Shown piece by piece: positions 44,605 through 58,500 of a DNA stretch of 64,000 nt (position 1 is its first letter; each line of letters opens with the position of its first letter). The notes beneath the pieces were generated by a model, which ran no database searches, was not told the origin of the DNA, and was given only the letters and a program-made list of their open reading frames with translations. A program made the translations under genes and the position numbers. Source of the DNA: Bolinopsis microptera (lineage: Eukaryota > Ctenophora > Tentaculata > Lobata > Bolinopsidae); the NCBI RefSeq assembly GCF_026151205.1, contig NC_087073.1, positions 13,721,837 to 13,785,836 on the forward strand, in the 5' to 3' direction.

Positions 44605-45290
44605 GTCAAACTAACTTTGCTTGCCTTAACTCTTTCACCCGGGAATGATTGACCCATCGTTCCAGCACCACTACCAAACTTTAGTGTTTTGGTGTTCGAA
44701 TCTCCAAGTATGATGGTGCTTCTCCTAAATTTTTTGTCAATTGCTCTAAGGGTAATGGAATACCGGCCCATAGACGGGTTTATCGGAGTCTGTTGTGTGG
44801 GTTTAATCCCGTGTTTGAACCATGCCTGTGAGAAACGTGTCATGGTGTAGACTGAGTTCGATTCTAGGGACATTTCAGTATTTTTTGTAGGTGATTGTCC
44901 TTCATGGATGGGCATAAAACTTATTTTTCTAACTTCTCCTATGGAAATTGTTGCTATATCAGAGCCAGCAAGAATCTCTGGCTCGTCATCACAGTGGAAG
45001 GGTAACATACTTTCCTCTGTACCACTTGGAGGGAAGTAGTTTATAAGTACAGAGTTAGGCTTGTGCGTGAGTTTACACTGAGAAGTGACTCTATCAATGG
45101 CCGCTGATAATACTGGTGGGATGGCTGGTGAGGACGGGGGATTTGAGTCTCCAGAATAAGTGTAGCTTTCAACGTATTTGAGGACTGACCTTCCATTCAT
45201 CTGGTTAAACTTACCAGATTCTTTCGACTCAGTGAGAAATCTGGATACCTCGTCAAGCAGTTCTTCATCTTCTGTGGTAGCCAAATGTTA
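44601..45290 (-). CDS. LINE ORF1 N-terminal part: AlkB-type 2OG-Fe(II) dioxygenase
   Basis: The minus-strand frame reads FNQMNGRSVLKYVESYTYSG, then PNSVLINYFPPSG, PFHCDDEPEI (iron HxD), IATISIGEVRKISF, NSVYTMTRFSQAWFKHGIKP (second iron His) and GRYSITLRAI (2OG-binding Arg). This is the AlkB double-stranded beta-helix order, with all ligands kept. AlkB enzymes remove alkyl groups from DNA or RNA bases. It then runs without a stop into the SGNH block GDSN. No in-frame ATG precedes it: upstream is a TAA at 45288-45290, the first in-frame Met is in FNQMNG, and an ATG in another frame is at about 45314. It is therefore a decayed copy. Neighbours (SGNH, PHD, endonuclease, RT) place it in a LINE rather than a host gene. 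Confidence 0.82.
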
Positions 45291-46571
45291 TTTAAAATGT
45301 AGATTCCTAGCCATTTTAAAATTTAATGCCTTCTCATTAGTTTTAATGGGTGGAAAACCGAGCTCCAGCTCAGGTGACGTTATAATCACCCAATCAACTG
45401 TGATCAACACTTGGGGCTAATAATGGTCTATTTGTACCACAATCAAATATTGCAATGATATCGTTTATGCTTAATTTGACTGAAACTAACCCTACTGCAC
45501 TTCTCATGCTCTATAGAAATCTTTTGGCTAAAGTACTTTAATCTTTAATCTTTATTAAAATGAAAATGATGCACAACAGACAAAATGCATAAAACTTAAA
45601 ACAAAACAACAAAATGTTTCTAATTTGTGTATAAATAAACTTATGTCCTATATTCATTTTGCACCCCCATTTTTGCCATAGTAAGAGTCCAGAGCATGTG
45701 TGCTCTAACATGGATGTTACTGGTGTCCTCAATCAAATAGTTCAGTCAAATCCTGTTTACTTGTGCCTGCCCTAACCTGTAATCAGTCTGAGCACTTTTC
45801 CAGACTAAACATTCTTTGTCACTATTGTATTAAATAGCTCTATTGCTGTATTATTCTGTACCATTTGATGAAAGTTTCAAATGGAATCAGAGGGAAAATT
45901 ATTTCAATATGCTCTATGACATGTGGTATGCTACAAGTTATGTTTTACTAAGATACTGCAGCTTTTGCAAGCTTTAGTAATCTAGGCAAGGTCAGTTTTA
46001 ATATTTTGTTGAACACTGTTTAAGGCTAAGTTCAAGTCATTTAGTTCTCCTTCCTTTTGAGTGTGAGTAATAGTTATTTGTGTTACAGATGATTGATTTG
46101 AATCGGTTTAAATGAAAATAACGTTTGAAGCTGGTGTTAGGCCTCAGGATTAATTTGATTGCTAAAGAAGAAGTGATTCATTGTTTTAAAAAAAGTTATT
46201 CATTGTGAACCAATCAAATCTAAGCAGTACGAATTTCTGTCCAACTTATTCAGATTTTGAATAAACTGCATTTGATGTGAAGTCTTCTGCTGTTTAAATT
46301 GATTTTCAGTGCCATTGGGGAAAAAATATTAATTGTGCTCTCTTGTCTTATTATTACATTATGCCCTAAACTCTAAGATTATTTGAGCAGTATCATCCCA
46401 TATATATCTAGAATGACTGGTTTCACTTTAGCTTTGGGTTCAAGTATGTAAAATGTAAATCCTTGTCCCCATCAAGTCTGTAAGATGATTAATATTCATA
46501 CCAATTTGTTTTTTTTATGAATTTGGTACATATCTAAACTTTTGAACCTTTTAACAAGGATTTAGCATGCT
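45291..46571. other. Intergenic, upstream of the multi-exon gene
   Basis: No gene is supported. The first 130 bases may be the LINE 5' region. The rest is AT-rich DNA that may carry the promoter of the 46572 gene. Confidence 0.45.
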
Positions 46572-49500
46572 ATGGGTAGATCAAAGAAGGTAGCTAACGG
46601 TGAAATTACTAATGAGAAGATCCTGGGAAAGCTTCCAAAGTCCAGCCAAATCAAGTCCAATTTGGCAAACCTGGACTTTGAAGAGGACACAATTGATGGG
46701 ATCAGTATATTGTCATTTAAAGCCTACGATGATCTAAAGGTTGGTAAACTTCATTTTGAATTTTCTAATATCTACTATCTATTTACATTAATTAAGTGAC
46801 TAACCAACATGTAATATGGTACTATCTAATTTAAATGTATTAAGTGGCTAATGATTTTAAGAGGATAGTGCTCAAATCTTTCCTGAAATTTTATTTTGAA
46901 TCAGTTATACGTATTGTCCTACCGTCAAGTTTACTGAACTTAGACTTGTCCTTCTTTTGTAACAGACACCTAGTAGTTAGCACTTATCACACTGCCTCCA
47001 CAAACCCAATAAGTCTTCACAATATCGAGTTTTGTTTCTATAGTGAACCCCATTTTTCTCAAATTTCGACTTTTTGGAACAGAGCCAAAAATTAACAAAG
47101 TTGAGTCACTCGAACAAACGAACTTAAACTAGAATTTCGCCACAGTTACACCGTACCACGCACGATCAATTTCCCCTACAATGTTGTTGTAATCAAAAAA
47201 TGTATATGCCAATCAAAGACGCACACAGTGAAAGCCGTGCATTTAAAACAATTGTAGAGGGTGTCAAATCTGCATTATGAATCAAGCGCTCAATGGTGTA
47301 TAGTTGTCAACCACCAATAGTTGGGAAAAAGTTAAATTTGTAACCCTTACGGACTAGTAGCAACCGGTAATTGTTTTTGCTCCTTTATACAAGTTTTTAT
47401 TGTTTCTAAAATCAGGACATTATGAAACACCCTGTATATAATATAGAATATGACAGATGGGCTGGGTATGTTTTAGGGGCTAAAAGCACAGCAGTAACAT
47501 AGAGTTTAAGGTGAAGGTGTCAATGTATTACAGGTGCAACTTTGAAGTAAAGTGCAGTGGTCATGGTTTATGAGTTTTGTACCCCTCCCGTAAGGTTGGT
47601 ATTTGTACCCCTCCCCGGCCCTAGTGTTGGTATTTGTACCCCTCCCCGGCCCTAGTGTTAGTATTTGTACCCTTCCCCGGCCCTAGTGTTGGTATTTTTA
47701 CCCCTCCCCGGGCCTAGTGTTGGTATTTGTACCCCTCCCCGGCCCTAGTGTTGGTATTTGTACCCCTCCCCGGCCCAAGTGTCGGTATTTGTACCCCTCC
47801 CCGGCCCTAGTGTTGGTATTTGTACCCCTCCCCGGGCCTAGTGTTGGTATTTGTACCCCTCCCCGGCCCTAGTGTTGGTTTTTGTACCCCTCCCCGGCTC
47901 TAGTGTTGGTATTTGTACCCCTCGGCCTCCCCGGCCCTAGTGTTGGTATTTGTTTCAATGTATTACAGGTGCAACTTTGAAGTAAAGTGCAGTGGTCATG
48001 GTTTATGAGTTTTGTACCCCTCCCGTAAGGTTGGTATTTGTACCCCTCCCCGGCCCTAGTGTTGGTATTTGTACCCCTCCCCGGCCCTAGTGTTGGTATT
48101 TGTACCCCTCCCCGGCCCAAGTGTCGGTATTTGTACCCCTCCCCGGCCCTAGTGTTGGTATTTGTACCCCTCCCCGGCCCTAGTGTTAGTATTTGTACCC
48201 TTCCCCGGCCCTAGTGTTGGTATTTGTACCCCTCCCCGGGCCTAGTGTTGGTATTTGTACCCCTCCCCGGCCCAAGTGTCGGTATTTGTACCCCTCCCCG
48301 GCCCTAGTGTTGGTATTTGTACCCCTCCCCGGGCCTAGTGTTGGTATTTGTACCCCTCCCCGGCCCTAGTGTTGGTTTTTGTACCCCTCCCCGGCTCTAG
48401 TGTTGGTATTTGTACCCCTCGGCCTCCCCGGCCCTAGTGTTGGTATTTGTTTCAATGTATTACAGGTGCAACTTTGAAGTAAAGTGCAGTGGTCATGGTT
48501 TATGAGTTTTGTACCCCTCCCGTAAGGTTGGTATTTGTACCCCTCCCCGGCCCTAGTGTTGGTATTTGTACCCCTCCCCGGCCCTAGTGTTGGTATTTGT
48601 ACCCCTCCCCGGCCCAAGTGTCGGTATTTGTACCCCTCCCCGGCCCTAGTGTTGGTATTTGTACCCCTCCCCGGCCCTAGTGTTGGTATTTGTACCCCTC
48701 CCCGGCCCTAGTGTTAGTATTTGTACCCTTCCCCGGCCCTAGTGTTGGTATTTGTACCCCTCCCCGGGCCTAGTGTTGGTATTTGTACCCCTCCCCGGCC
48801 CTAGTGTTGGTATTTGTACCCCTCCCCGGCCCTAGTGTTGGTATTTGTACCCCTCCCCGGGCCTAGTGTTGGTATTTGTACCCCTCCCCGGCCCTAGTGT
48901 TGGTTTTTGTACCCCTCCCCGGCTCTAGTGTTGGTATTTGTACCCCTCGGCCTCCCCGGCCCTAGTGTTGGTATTTGTACCCCTCCCCGGCCCTAGTGTT
49001 GGTATTTGTACCCCTCCCCGGCCCTAGTGTTGGTATTTGTACCCCTCCCCGGCCCTAGTATTGGTATTCGTACCCCTCCCCGGGCCTAGTGTTGGTATTT
49101 GTACCCCTCCCCAGCCCTAGTGTTGGTATTTGTACCCCTCCCCGGCCCTAGCGTTGGTATTTGTACCCCTCCCCGGCCCTAGTGTTGGTATTTGTACCCC
49201 TCCCCGGCCCTAGTGTTGGTATTTGTACCCCTCCCCGGCCCTAGTGTTGGTATTTGTACCCCTCCCCGGCCCTAGTGTTGGTATTTGTACCCCTCCCCGG
49301 CCCTAGTCTTGGTATTTGCACCCCTCCCCGGCCCTAGTCTTGGTATTTGTACCCCTCCCCGGCCCTAGTGTTGGTATTTGTACCCCTCCCCGGCCCTAGT
49401 GTTGGTATTTGTACCCCTCCCCGGCCCTAGTGTTGGTAGCCGCAGTATTGGAGAGTGTTATTAGTGTGTTGAGAGAAGCAGTGCCACATAGAGCCCCCCT

Positions 49501-52500
49501 CTATAACAATACACAGTGTGGGGTGTGAGACCAGTACGCAACACAAAGTAACCCCCTCACCTGACCTCTATTACACTAGAGGAGAGCACTGCTTTTTAGG
49601 GGTCAAATTATCCAACTAGTAGTCTCTCTGCCTCAATGGTGGTAGACGTAACCATGGTACCATGATGGCAGATGTAACCATGGTAACAGACATGACGTGA
49701 CTTGTTTCTCAAGAGTGTGATGTTATAATGGCGCAGACCTTTTGTTTAGCTATGACAGATTTACACCGAACTTATTTCAAACTTTATCAAATGTACATCC
49801 TTGACGTGTTCTGTTTTTGTCATTATGTTATTTTTAATCCTGAACTAGTGACATGAAATATGTTTTACTGTTAACCAGACATGTAACCATGGTAACATTG
49901 TTCAACGTTAATAATTAACAACAACACAACACACTCACGTGTTAGTGTGTGTGTTTTAGTTGCTCTTACACTTAATGGTGTGTTCTAAATTATAGCCTGC
50001 AATGCAGAAACACTAAATATTTGTATTGGCCACTCCTAACAAGCTCCAATTAGCTCCAATTAGCTTAATTAGGTTTTAATTGAGTGAGGCGGGGTATCTG
50101 CCAAGTTTTACTGCTTTCATTTAACTACCCAAACTAACCAATAAGAGAGCTCTACATTAGTAACCATGGTAACGAGATGTAACCATGGTAACTGCATAAG
50201 TCTAATAACTGGAACTTACTAATCAGAGTATCAACCAGCCGTCTGGCAAAAATACCGTCGATAGAGGGTAATGTCAGGAATTATTGTACTGTTATATCAT
50301 ATACGGCGTAGACTGTAAAAGTCCATGTCAATGATCGAGATAAGAGCCACTATCAGCTGCAAACTCTGAGCTCCACTATCATTAGTAAGATTGAGGGGTA
50401 TTGTTAACTGATGTTGAGTAACATAACGTCTAGTGTTATATAGCAACACTGTATACACTGTACACTGTATACCGTATAGTGTATACACTGTATACATTGT
50501 ACACACTGCGTCTGCACTGTAGAGTCGTAGTCTGTTTACACTGTATTGACTATAGAGGCCCAGTTCCCAAGCAGTTACGTGCTAGGTAGAGGAATTTACA
50601 CTTAAATCAACACATTGTAAAATATTGCTCAACTCTTTCTTGGCTGAGCTGTGGTGTACACATAGCAGCTTTCTGAAATCTGTCTGATATCTAGGAACAG
50701 TAATGTTACAGCTTGTTGAATAGTTGGTGTGGTTTGTCGTGTTATTTAGTATGATTTCAACTGCTCATATTATATGATACAAAGAAAACTCCATTTACGG
50801 ACGTGAGGAGAGTTAGGACTCCTCAAACTACATTAAATTAATTCCTTCTGTAACGTCCTGAATAAATATAATTACGAAAACAAAATTCACTAAACCTTTT
50901 AAAACATTACTGAACACCAAAATTATAATACTTATGCAAAGATACAACAAAAGAACACATAATAATAAATCAAAACAAATATGCATAGTCAAGTACAACA
51001 TGTACTAATACTTAGTACATGTTTTCTGGACATGGGGAACTGTGGTGTTATGGTGGGCTGCAAGATCTGCATCTTAAAACAGGGCATCTTGGAGAGTCGC
51101 CCAGCCGAAGCTAAAGACGACAGCAAAGTTTCATCATAGTGGGGATTTCGTCTATGGTTGAAAAGTTTTTGTAGAGCCTGAAGTGGAAATTAGTTTGTTC
51201 TCGAGATATCAAAGATTTATATATCGAGGTTTGTTGTTAGAGCGATCGCATTTTGAATGTGAAACCTGACTAATTAACGAATTAAATTTATTATTTTATT
51301 CTAATTAACTTTTTTTCAGGAGTACTACCCTACTGATAAGATACAGCCTGCCCAGAGCCTGGACCAGCCTAAGAGAACTAATGCTACCAAGAGGAAGAAG
51401 TGTGCTGATAAGGTGAATTGTCATTATAATAAAGTAATAATATTATGTTATCATCACTAATTATAACTGTGTACATACAGCTCACTTTTTTGAGATGGTT
51501 AGATTTTAAACACAGCTGACTTTAAGTTTGATCTTAACAATTGTGTTTTTTCAATTTGCTATAATCCCGTATATTGAGAGAGTTCGTTGTCCGACTCGTC
51601 TAAGCTAAGGGTGGTTTTACTCTGTAATGTAGAGAAGTCATGATAAGTTTACCGGGCTAGGTAGTTACAACGCATCCTCATATAATTAGTAATTTTCACA
51701 TTCACTGTAATTTGTCGTTATTTAAAATATATATTATTACGAATTTCGGTCTATGTAAACTTATTTCAAAACAAGATAAACTAAAAACTCTGCTCAGCTG
51801 TGTAACGATGTGATTTAACACCAATTTGATATGAGCGATTAGTTATGATCAATTATGCCACGTGTACGTTGCTATGAGAACCAATTCCATTATCTGCGTC
51901 CATAACGCTACGGTAGACTGTACCCTATTCCTATAAATTATAACTCAACTAATTAGTTAAGAAACCCCCACTGCCTCTATTAGAAGTCTGGTTATTGTTA
52001 GTTTCTTTATTGTGTTCTTTTGTAAGCACGGTATACTGTGTGCTACTATTATATACATAGTATATTATAGTTGTGAGATACAATATAACAATCTTACTCC
52101 GTATAATGGGTATAATACAATACAATACAATGTATCATGAGTCATGACTGGATGATAATTTATACTCGTGTTCATTGAAGCAACTCCTGCTAGGCGCGGG
52201 AATAACAATGACAAATGGGGTGTTATGTCGAGTAATGGAGTGTGGAGACGTGTTTAGATTTAATTATCTTTTAACACGTCGTGATAATCTTCTTTGTTTA
52301 TCACACAAATTAATTCATATATTATGTTGAAATTGTATAATTTTACAAAGCGGTATTCATTTAAATTGTAAGGAACCGGCATATTATAATTTAATATAAT
52401 AATAATAATACATCATAAAAACGAGGCACGTACACTCGCTTTTAGTGTGCTGTTCTTTAACATATTATGTAACTTATTTCATTGTAACGAAGGGAACATG

Positions 52501-55500
52501 TGTTTATAAACACCTATTGCAGCTATAAATAACTGTAATATTCAACTGGCAACTAGGCGAGTGGAGAGGGGCAAATAGACGAGGGGAGAGCGAGGGGTAA
52601 CTTCTATTTAATCCTGGCTACTATTTGCGTCTGACCTGAGCTTCATGCTGAAGCTCTAGCTCTGTATTTGAGCACTTCTTGGTGAAAGTAACATACACTT
52701 ATTATATATAATATGTACTGCATATTATACTGATCATATATTATTATCGTGTTAACTAGCAAACTACTTAAGGACACGTTTTTTTTTAAGTGTGGTGAAA
52801 ATGACTTTGAGTGCCATGACACTTTTGACAGTGAAAGTGAAATGACTAGTAACTAGAAAGTGTTGCACAGAAATGCCTTCAATCTTAACTGCTCCTGTAA
52901 GGAAAATCCATTAGTTAGTTAATATGTCATAATGTAATACCAAGGCAGTTCCAGTTTTCAGCATTTTGGACTATAATGTTTAAAACGCCCATAAAAAACT
53001 AAATTTTGCGACTTTTCTGTTCAAAATTCAGATTATGTCTCAGAATTATTCAAAGAATATTTGGATTTTGGTAGGAATACTTGAGCTGTGCTAAAAATAA
53101 GCAAAAAGTCATTTGTTTGGTAAAATTTATAGTTTGGTTGAAGGGGTTGTACAAGGCCCATACTTTCGATCAGCTTGTGAATGAACTGTAACAACTTTCA
53201 AGAAACGTTGATCTGTAATAATGTAACCTAGGAAAAACCTTATGTGTGCCTGTATTCAGTAAAAATTCACTCGCAAAATTACAATTGATTTTTTTTCATT
53301 GCAGTAGCTAGACAGCAACAAATTAGAACGTTTTTCAATCATACTGTCGAGATTAAGTCTGCTCAACAGTATTCTGTTCGAAAATCAAATTAAGAGTGTT
53401 ATTACAGACAAATCCGTCTGAAAAAATCGATCTGCTGACACACGAAGCTTTCAGAGGATTTTTGACGTTTTTGAGTCCCATTAGGTGCCCTTTATGGCTG
53501 ACCAACTTTTCCAAACTTTTCCACTTGTCTTAAGGCCACTTTTTGCCACTTTACCACTTTTTACCACCTTTCTTGTTTGTCGAATATATTTAGTTGTGAA
53601 CATCGTAAAAGGTTGCGGATCAATCGAGTGTGTTCATATTATCAGGAAGAAAAACCTTTGTTCAAACAATTTTTACGTCAGATAATAAGTTAATTGGATA
53701 ATTATCAATTAACTAATTAGCAAAATTCTAAAAATTTTTTATTGGCTTAAAATGATCGGAATAGCTTGAAACACGGAGAAAAGTATTTTTTAGAAAAACT
53801 TTGAAAATTTTTCACTTACATTTTTTTTCGAGACTTGAAAAAAATTTCGAAAATTCAAAATATTTTTTCCGCCAAATGTGATCAAACCACATGAAACACG
53901 GAGAAAAATGCCTTTCAAAAAAACTTAGTGAATTTTTCGTTTCAAGAATACTTAAATCGCCAATATTTGTAGTTGGAGTTCAGTAAATCTCGGCAGATTT
54001 TAGTAATCAGGAATTACTAAGTGAAGAGGTCTGAAACTGAAAAACGTTAACCATACGATCGCGCGGCGATATAAGAGTTTCATAAACTAATTTTCACAGA
54101 AACTGCACCAATGGCACAGTCAAGATCGAAACGATAGCCTGCTGTACTGTCATTTTATTGATTTCAATGATGAATCAGTGGGGTTAAGATAATCACATTT
54201 GTAATAAATAAACATCTCTGTACCGTCAATTGTGCTAATCTAAACCAGCCTACCTGTATTACCAGACCTCTTCTTTTCCTCGACAATCAAACCAAGTTGT
54301 TCATATCGCATTTGGTGGGTGATGTAAGTAGTAATGCGCTTAGTCAATAAAGACACCGTGATTTTTATTAAAAGGAGATGATGAAGCAAGTATTCATAAC
54401 ACAAAGAAGAATGGTCGGTGGGAATTGGGACCCACTTAAATCACCTTAACACAGTGCCCTCAGTAATCCATCCTGTCATTAAAATTATTTGTTATATAGT
54501 ATAGTGTTGAAAGTATTGAAACTAATACATATCGAGCTGTATTCAATCAGACTACGACACAATACGTGTATATTATATGGCTCTTAATGACTAATGAGGG
54601 TTATGTAACGCTTTATACCGTGAGAAACCCGGTATAAAGACGTTTTAAAGTTTATCACGAAAACGTATACTTGGCCTCATGGCTCATTTACAGTTCGAAG
54701 AAGGCAAGAACAGATCAGGGAAACTAAGGAACAGCCAGGTCCAGGAAGCAAGTGTAAATACACCTTCCAACATCAACTGTGACTTGTTTTGTATTGTTCT
54801 GCATACCGCTTCATTTACTATGCTGGATCGGTGGTTACCTCAAATCACCCCCATATGTCAGGGTCGGCTAAACGTAAAATCAGCAAGGGTAACATACTGG
54901 CAAGGGTAAGATGTAGATACGAATGACGGGCAAGGGGTAATAAAAAACCAGTAATAATTAATTCAGTGAAATGTTCCACGAGAGTCAGGATATTTTGGAA
55001 ATTGCTAATAGAGACAGATCCTGATCAGGAAGGATTGTTAATGTTATTGAGGGTGTTGATTTGAAATCCGGACGTCGTGAGGTAAAAATACAGGTTCTTC
55101 CCGTAGGATATTTGGGGCCATGATGATCAGCTCAGGATAAATGTGGAGTTGAAAATTTAAGCTTTCTGGTCTTTTCTCGCCTTCTTTGAGCTCAAAGAGC
55201 CATGAGGCCAAGTAGACGTTTTCGTGCTAAACTGTTAAACCTCTCCATACTGGGCCTCTCACTGGAGTAACGAGAAGTGTACGGTATAGAACGTTTCATA
55301 TACCTCATTAAGGGCCATAATATAATATAAACGTATTGCATTGTGTCGTATTGTGATTGAATACAGCTCGATATGTATTACTACTTACATCACCCACCAA
55401 ATGCGATATGAACAACTTGGTTTGATTGTCGAGGAAAAGAAGAGGTCTGGTAATACAGGTAGGCTGGTTTAGATTAGCACAATTGACGGTACAGAGATGT

Positions 55501-58500
55501 CTATTTATTACAAATGTGATTATCTTAACCCCACTGATTCATCATTGAAATCAATAAAATGACAGTACAGCAGGCTATCGTTTCGATCTTGACTGTGCCA
55601 TTGGTGCAGTTTTTGTGGAAATTAGTTTATGAAACTCTTATATCGCCGCGCGATCGTATGGTTAACGTTTTTCAGTTTCAGACCTCTTCACTTAGTAATT
55701 CCTGTTTACTAAAATCTGCCGAGATTTACTGAACTCCAACTACAAATATTGGCGATTTAAGTATTAAGTTTTTTTGAAAGGCATTTTTCTCCGTGTTTCA
55801 TGCGGTTTGATCACTTTTGGCGGAAAAAATATTTTGAATTTTCGAAATTTTTTCAAGTCTCGAAAAAAAATGTAAGTGAAAAATTTTCAAAGTTTTTCTA
55901 AAAAATACTTTTCTCCGTGTTTCAAGCTATTCCGATCATTTTGAGCCAATAAAAAATTTTTAGAATTTTGCTAATTAGTTAATTGATAATTATCCAATTA
56001 ACTTATTATCTGACGTAAAAATTGTTTGAACAAAAGTTTTTCTTCCTGATAATATGAACACACTCGATTGATCCGCAACCTTTTACGATGTTCACAACTA
56101 AAGATATTCGACAAACAAGAAAGGTGGTAAAAAGTGGTAAAGTGGCAAAAAGTGGCCTTAAGACAAGTGGAAAAGTTTGGAAAAGTTGGTCAGCCATAAA
56201 GGGCACCTAATGGGACTCAAAAACGTCAAAAATCCTCTGAAAGCTTCGTGTGTCAGCAGATCGATTTTTTCAGACGGATTTGTCTGTACTATGTGTCAGT
56301 TTTCAGTAAAAAGTCATTTTTAGGTCAAATTCATCACGATTAAAAATTCAAAAGAAATGACTCTTTGCTGAATATTAGCACTATACAATTGATGTCTGAC
56401 AGCATAAGCAGGTTCATCAAGATGGTTCTTTACAAAATCTAACGATATTGTGTGTTCTAATTCAGCAAAAAGTCATTTTATAAATAATATTTTTAGCTTA
56501 AAATCTTTATAGAAATGACTTTTTGCTGATTATTGGCACGATAAAGTAGATTTTTGACAACAATATCATGTTCATCATAGAAATTTGGTACATACTATTG
56601 ATGTTTGAAGTTCATTGTGCCAGTTTTAAGTTAGTTATAGCAGGTTATCACAACACTGCTTACAAAGCAAACGATTTATGTGATTTACCATTGGTATACG
56701 CCTAGAAAAAGAAGTCATTTAAAGCTGAATAATGGCACACAGTGCAACAAAATTGTGCCATATTAAACAATAAAGGCACACCGCTCCCTCAAACAATATT
56801 ATGAACTAAAAAGAGTGCCATTTAGCAGTAAGAATGACTATTTCTGTCAAATAAGTCACTTTTTACTGATTTCCAAGACACATATGCTGTTTAAATTTTC
56901 AGGATATAACTAAACTAAGATTTGTATCTGCACCATAAAATATTCGGTGGTTTGAGATGATTGATAATGCTGATATTGACTTACAATAATTGGTAATTCC
57001 CACGTTGGCTGCAGCAGTCACTACAGCTGATTAGTGGCACTCTAATTGTATTATCTGTTTTTGACCCCTTTATGAACACATTACTTTTCGAAATAGATGC
57101 TTAAACTAACACTAGTACACCCATGGATCAAGAAATAGACAAATTTTGTCTTTTTACATCATTTATCTATATGACTGATATGCTGAATTTGGGCACTCGG
57201 GACATAATTGAGTGTAAGCAGTACAGAGTTCAAGCTTTCTTTTAACTGATTAATGGCACCTTCAATCTAAAAGTCAATATGGTGACTGAAAAAGAGAACT
57301 GAAATTTCGATACTTATTTCATCAATTAGAAAAAATTAAATTTCAAGCTGATACATGTGTGACTTTTTGCTGATGGCTGGCACATAGACATGTAGGAATT
57401 AGTTTAAATACACAACCAAACATTATCTTATCCAGAAAAAACACAGTCACACCTTGATCTTTTTAATATTTTGACAAGAACCATCAATAGAGCAGTCGTA
57501 TTCAGATATAAAAATGACTTTTTGCTCAATTCTGTCACTTACTGGAATTGCTAATAATGACTAAAATGCTGAAAACAGTTACTCACTCCAATTTACTAGT
57601 GTAATGTGAACAATATTGAGCAAAATATGGCGAAATCAATGGAATTAGTCAATTGGAGGTTAAAATGGTTTGCTGATTTTTGGCACTCAGTTTAATCGCT
57701 CATAAGTCATATTCTGCTTGAGCCTGGCACATCGTTTTTTCAAATCACAACTGCTGAATATTTTCACTTCATCCTATGTACAAATTTATGGTTGCACTTT
57801 AAAAAGCATTGCGACTTTTGTCTTTTTCCTCATTTTGTGCACTCTACTTTGAAAAAGGTGAAATCAGCAACTCACCACACTTAAAAAAAACGTGTCCTTA
57901 AAGTAGAGTGTTAGAGTGCAGACGTCTTATCTTCTTCCAATCCAAAGTAAAAATATGTAGGGACACTGTTTTAATCTTTTCCATCCTTGAGTACAGAAAG
58001 GAGACGTAGTACGGTACTTAATACTTACATGGACTCCTGAAGTACTTCTCCAGTCTACTTGTTTTCTATAGCTAACTCAACTAGAGCTGAAGTGTACGTC
58101 TTGTTTTCTACTGCGCCCCTACAATAGAATGTGTGGAATTTGTCAAGTTAAACTGAGAAGCAGTATTGCTGGTAATCACTACAAGTTTAATTGTTTTAGG
58201 GACATTATTGTTCTAGAACTAGTGTTCGTCACTGTTCGCCTTTTACTCCGCAAATTTTCGATTTCCAAGGAAATGGCTTGAACACTTTTACACCAAGCAT
58301 TCCCGTAATTTGTACAAAAAATGCAGACGGCGACAAAAGCACAAAGAAGGGAGGAACCGTCTCCCTGTATTTTAGTATTCGTGCTATTCCGGTAGTAGAC
58401 ATTGTGTTCAACTGTTAAACTGAGCTTAACGGCTGTTATTATTATCCGTTTAGATGAAAACTTTTAAACGACAACACACGCTAACTTAAACATTCCACCA

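Larger units (their letters stand above)
49438..51319. other. Intron 1, remainder
   Basis: Noncoding. Contains five gtaaccatggta-type palindromes (listed separately), a block of alternating tgtatacac / gtatac palindromes at 50445-50515, and ttagctccaatt doubled at 50043-50062. No other gene seen. Confidence 0.45.
52772..57897. mobile_element. TTAA-flanked composite element, 5.1 kb
   Basis: Ends are GGACACGTTTTTTTTTAAGT at the left and its complement (one T fewer) at the right, both continuing into GTGTGGTGA (27-bp terminal repeats). TTAA flanks both sides (52768-52771, 57898-57901), as for piggyBac and Kolobok elements. No transposase is present. The inside holds a 2.9-kb fold-back (53404-56289) and a right half with many copies of a degenerate 24-base motif. 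It lies in intron 2 of the 46572 gene. Confidence 0.75.

Noticed and set aside
43204-45284. Twin-priming (5' inversion) as the cause of the LINE arrangement
   Set aside because: Twin priming would place the inverted 5' half upstream of the sense RT; here it is on the RT 3' side.
47869-48617. Two identical 83-codon frames rich in GxGTNTNTRAGEG
   Set aside because: Translation of the 31-bp minisatellite; duplicated with its higher-order block.
53485-56206. Matching 66-codon frames at 53485-53685 and 56006-56206
   Set aside because: They lie in the arms of the fold-back; similarity reflects arm identity, not coding selection.
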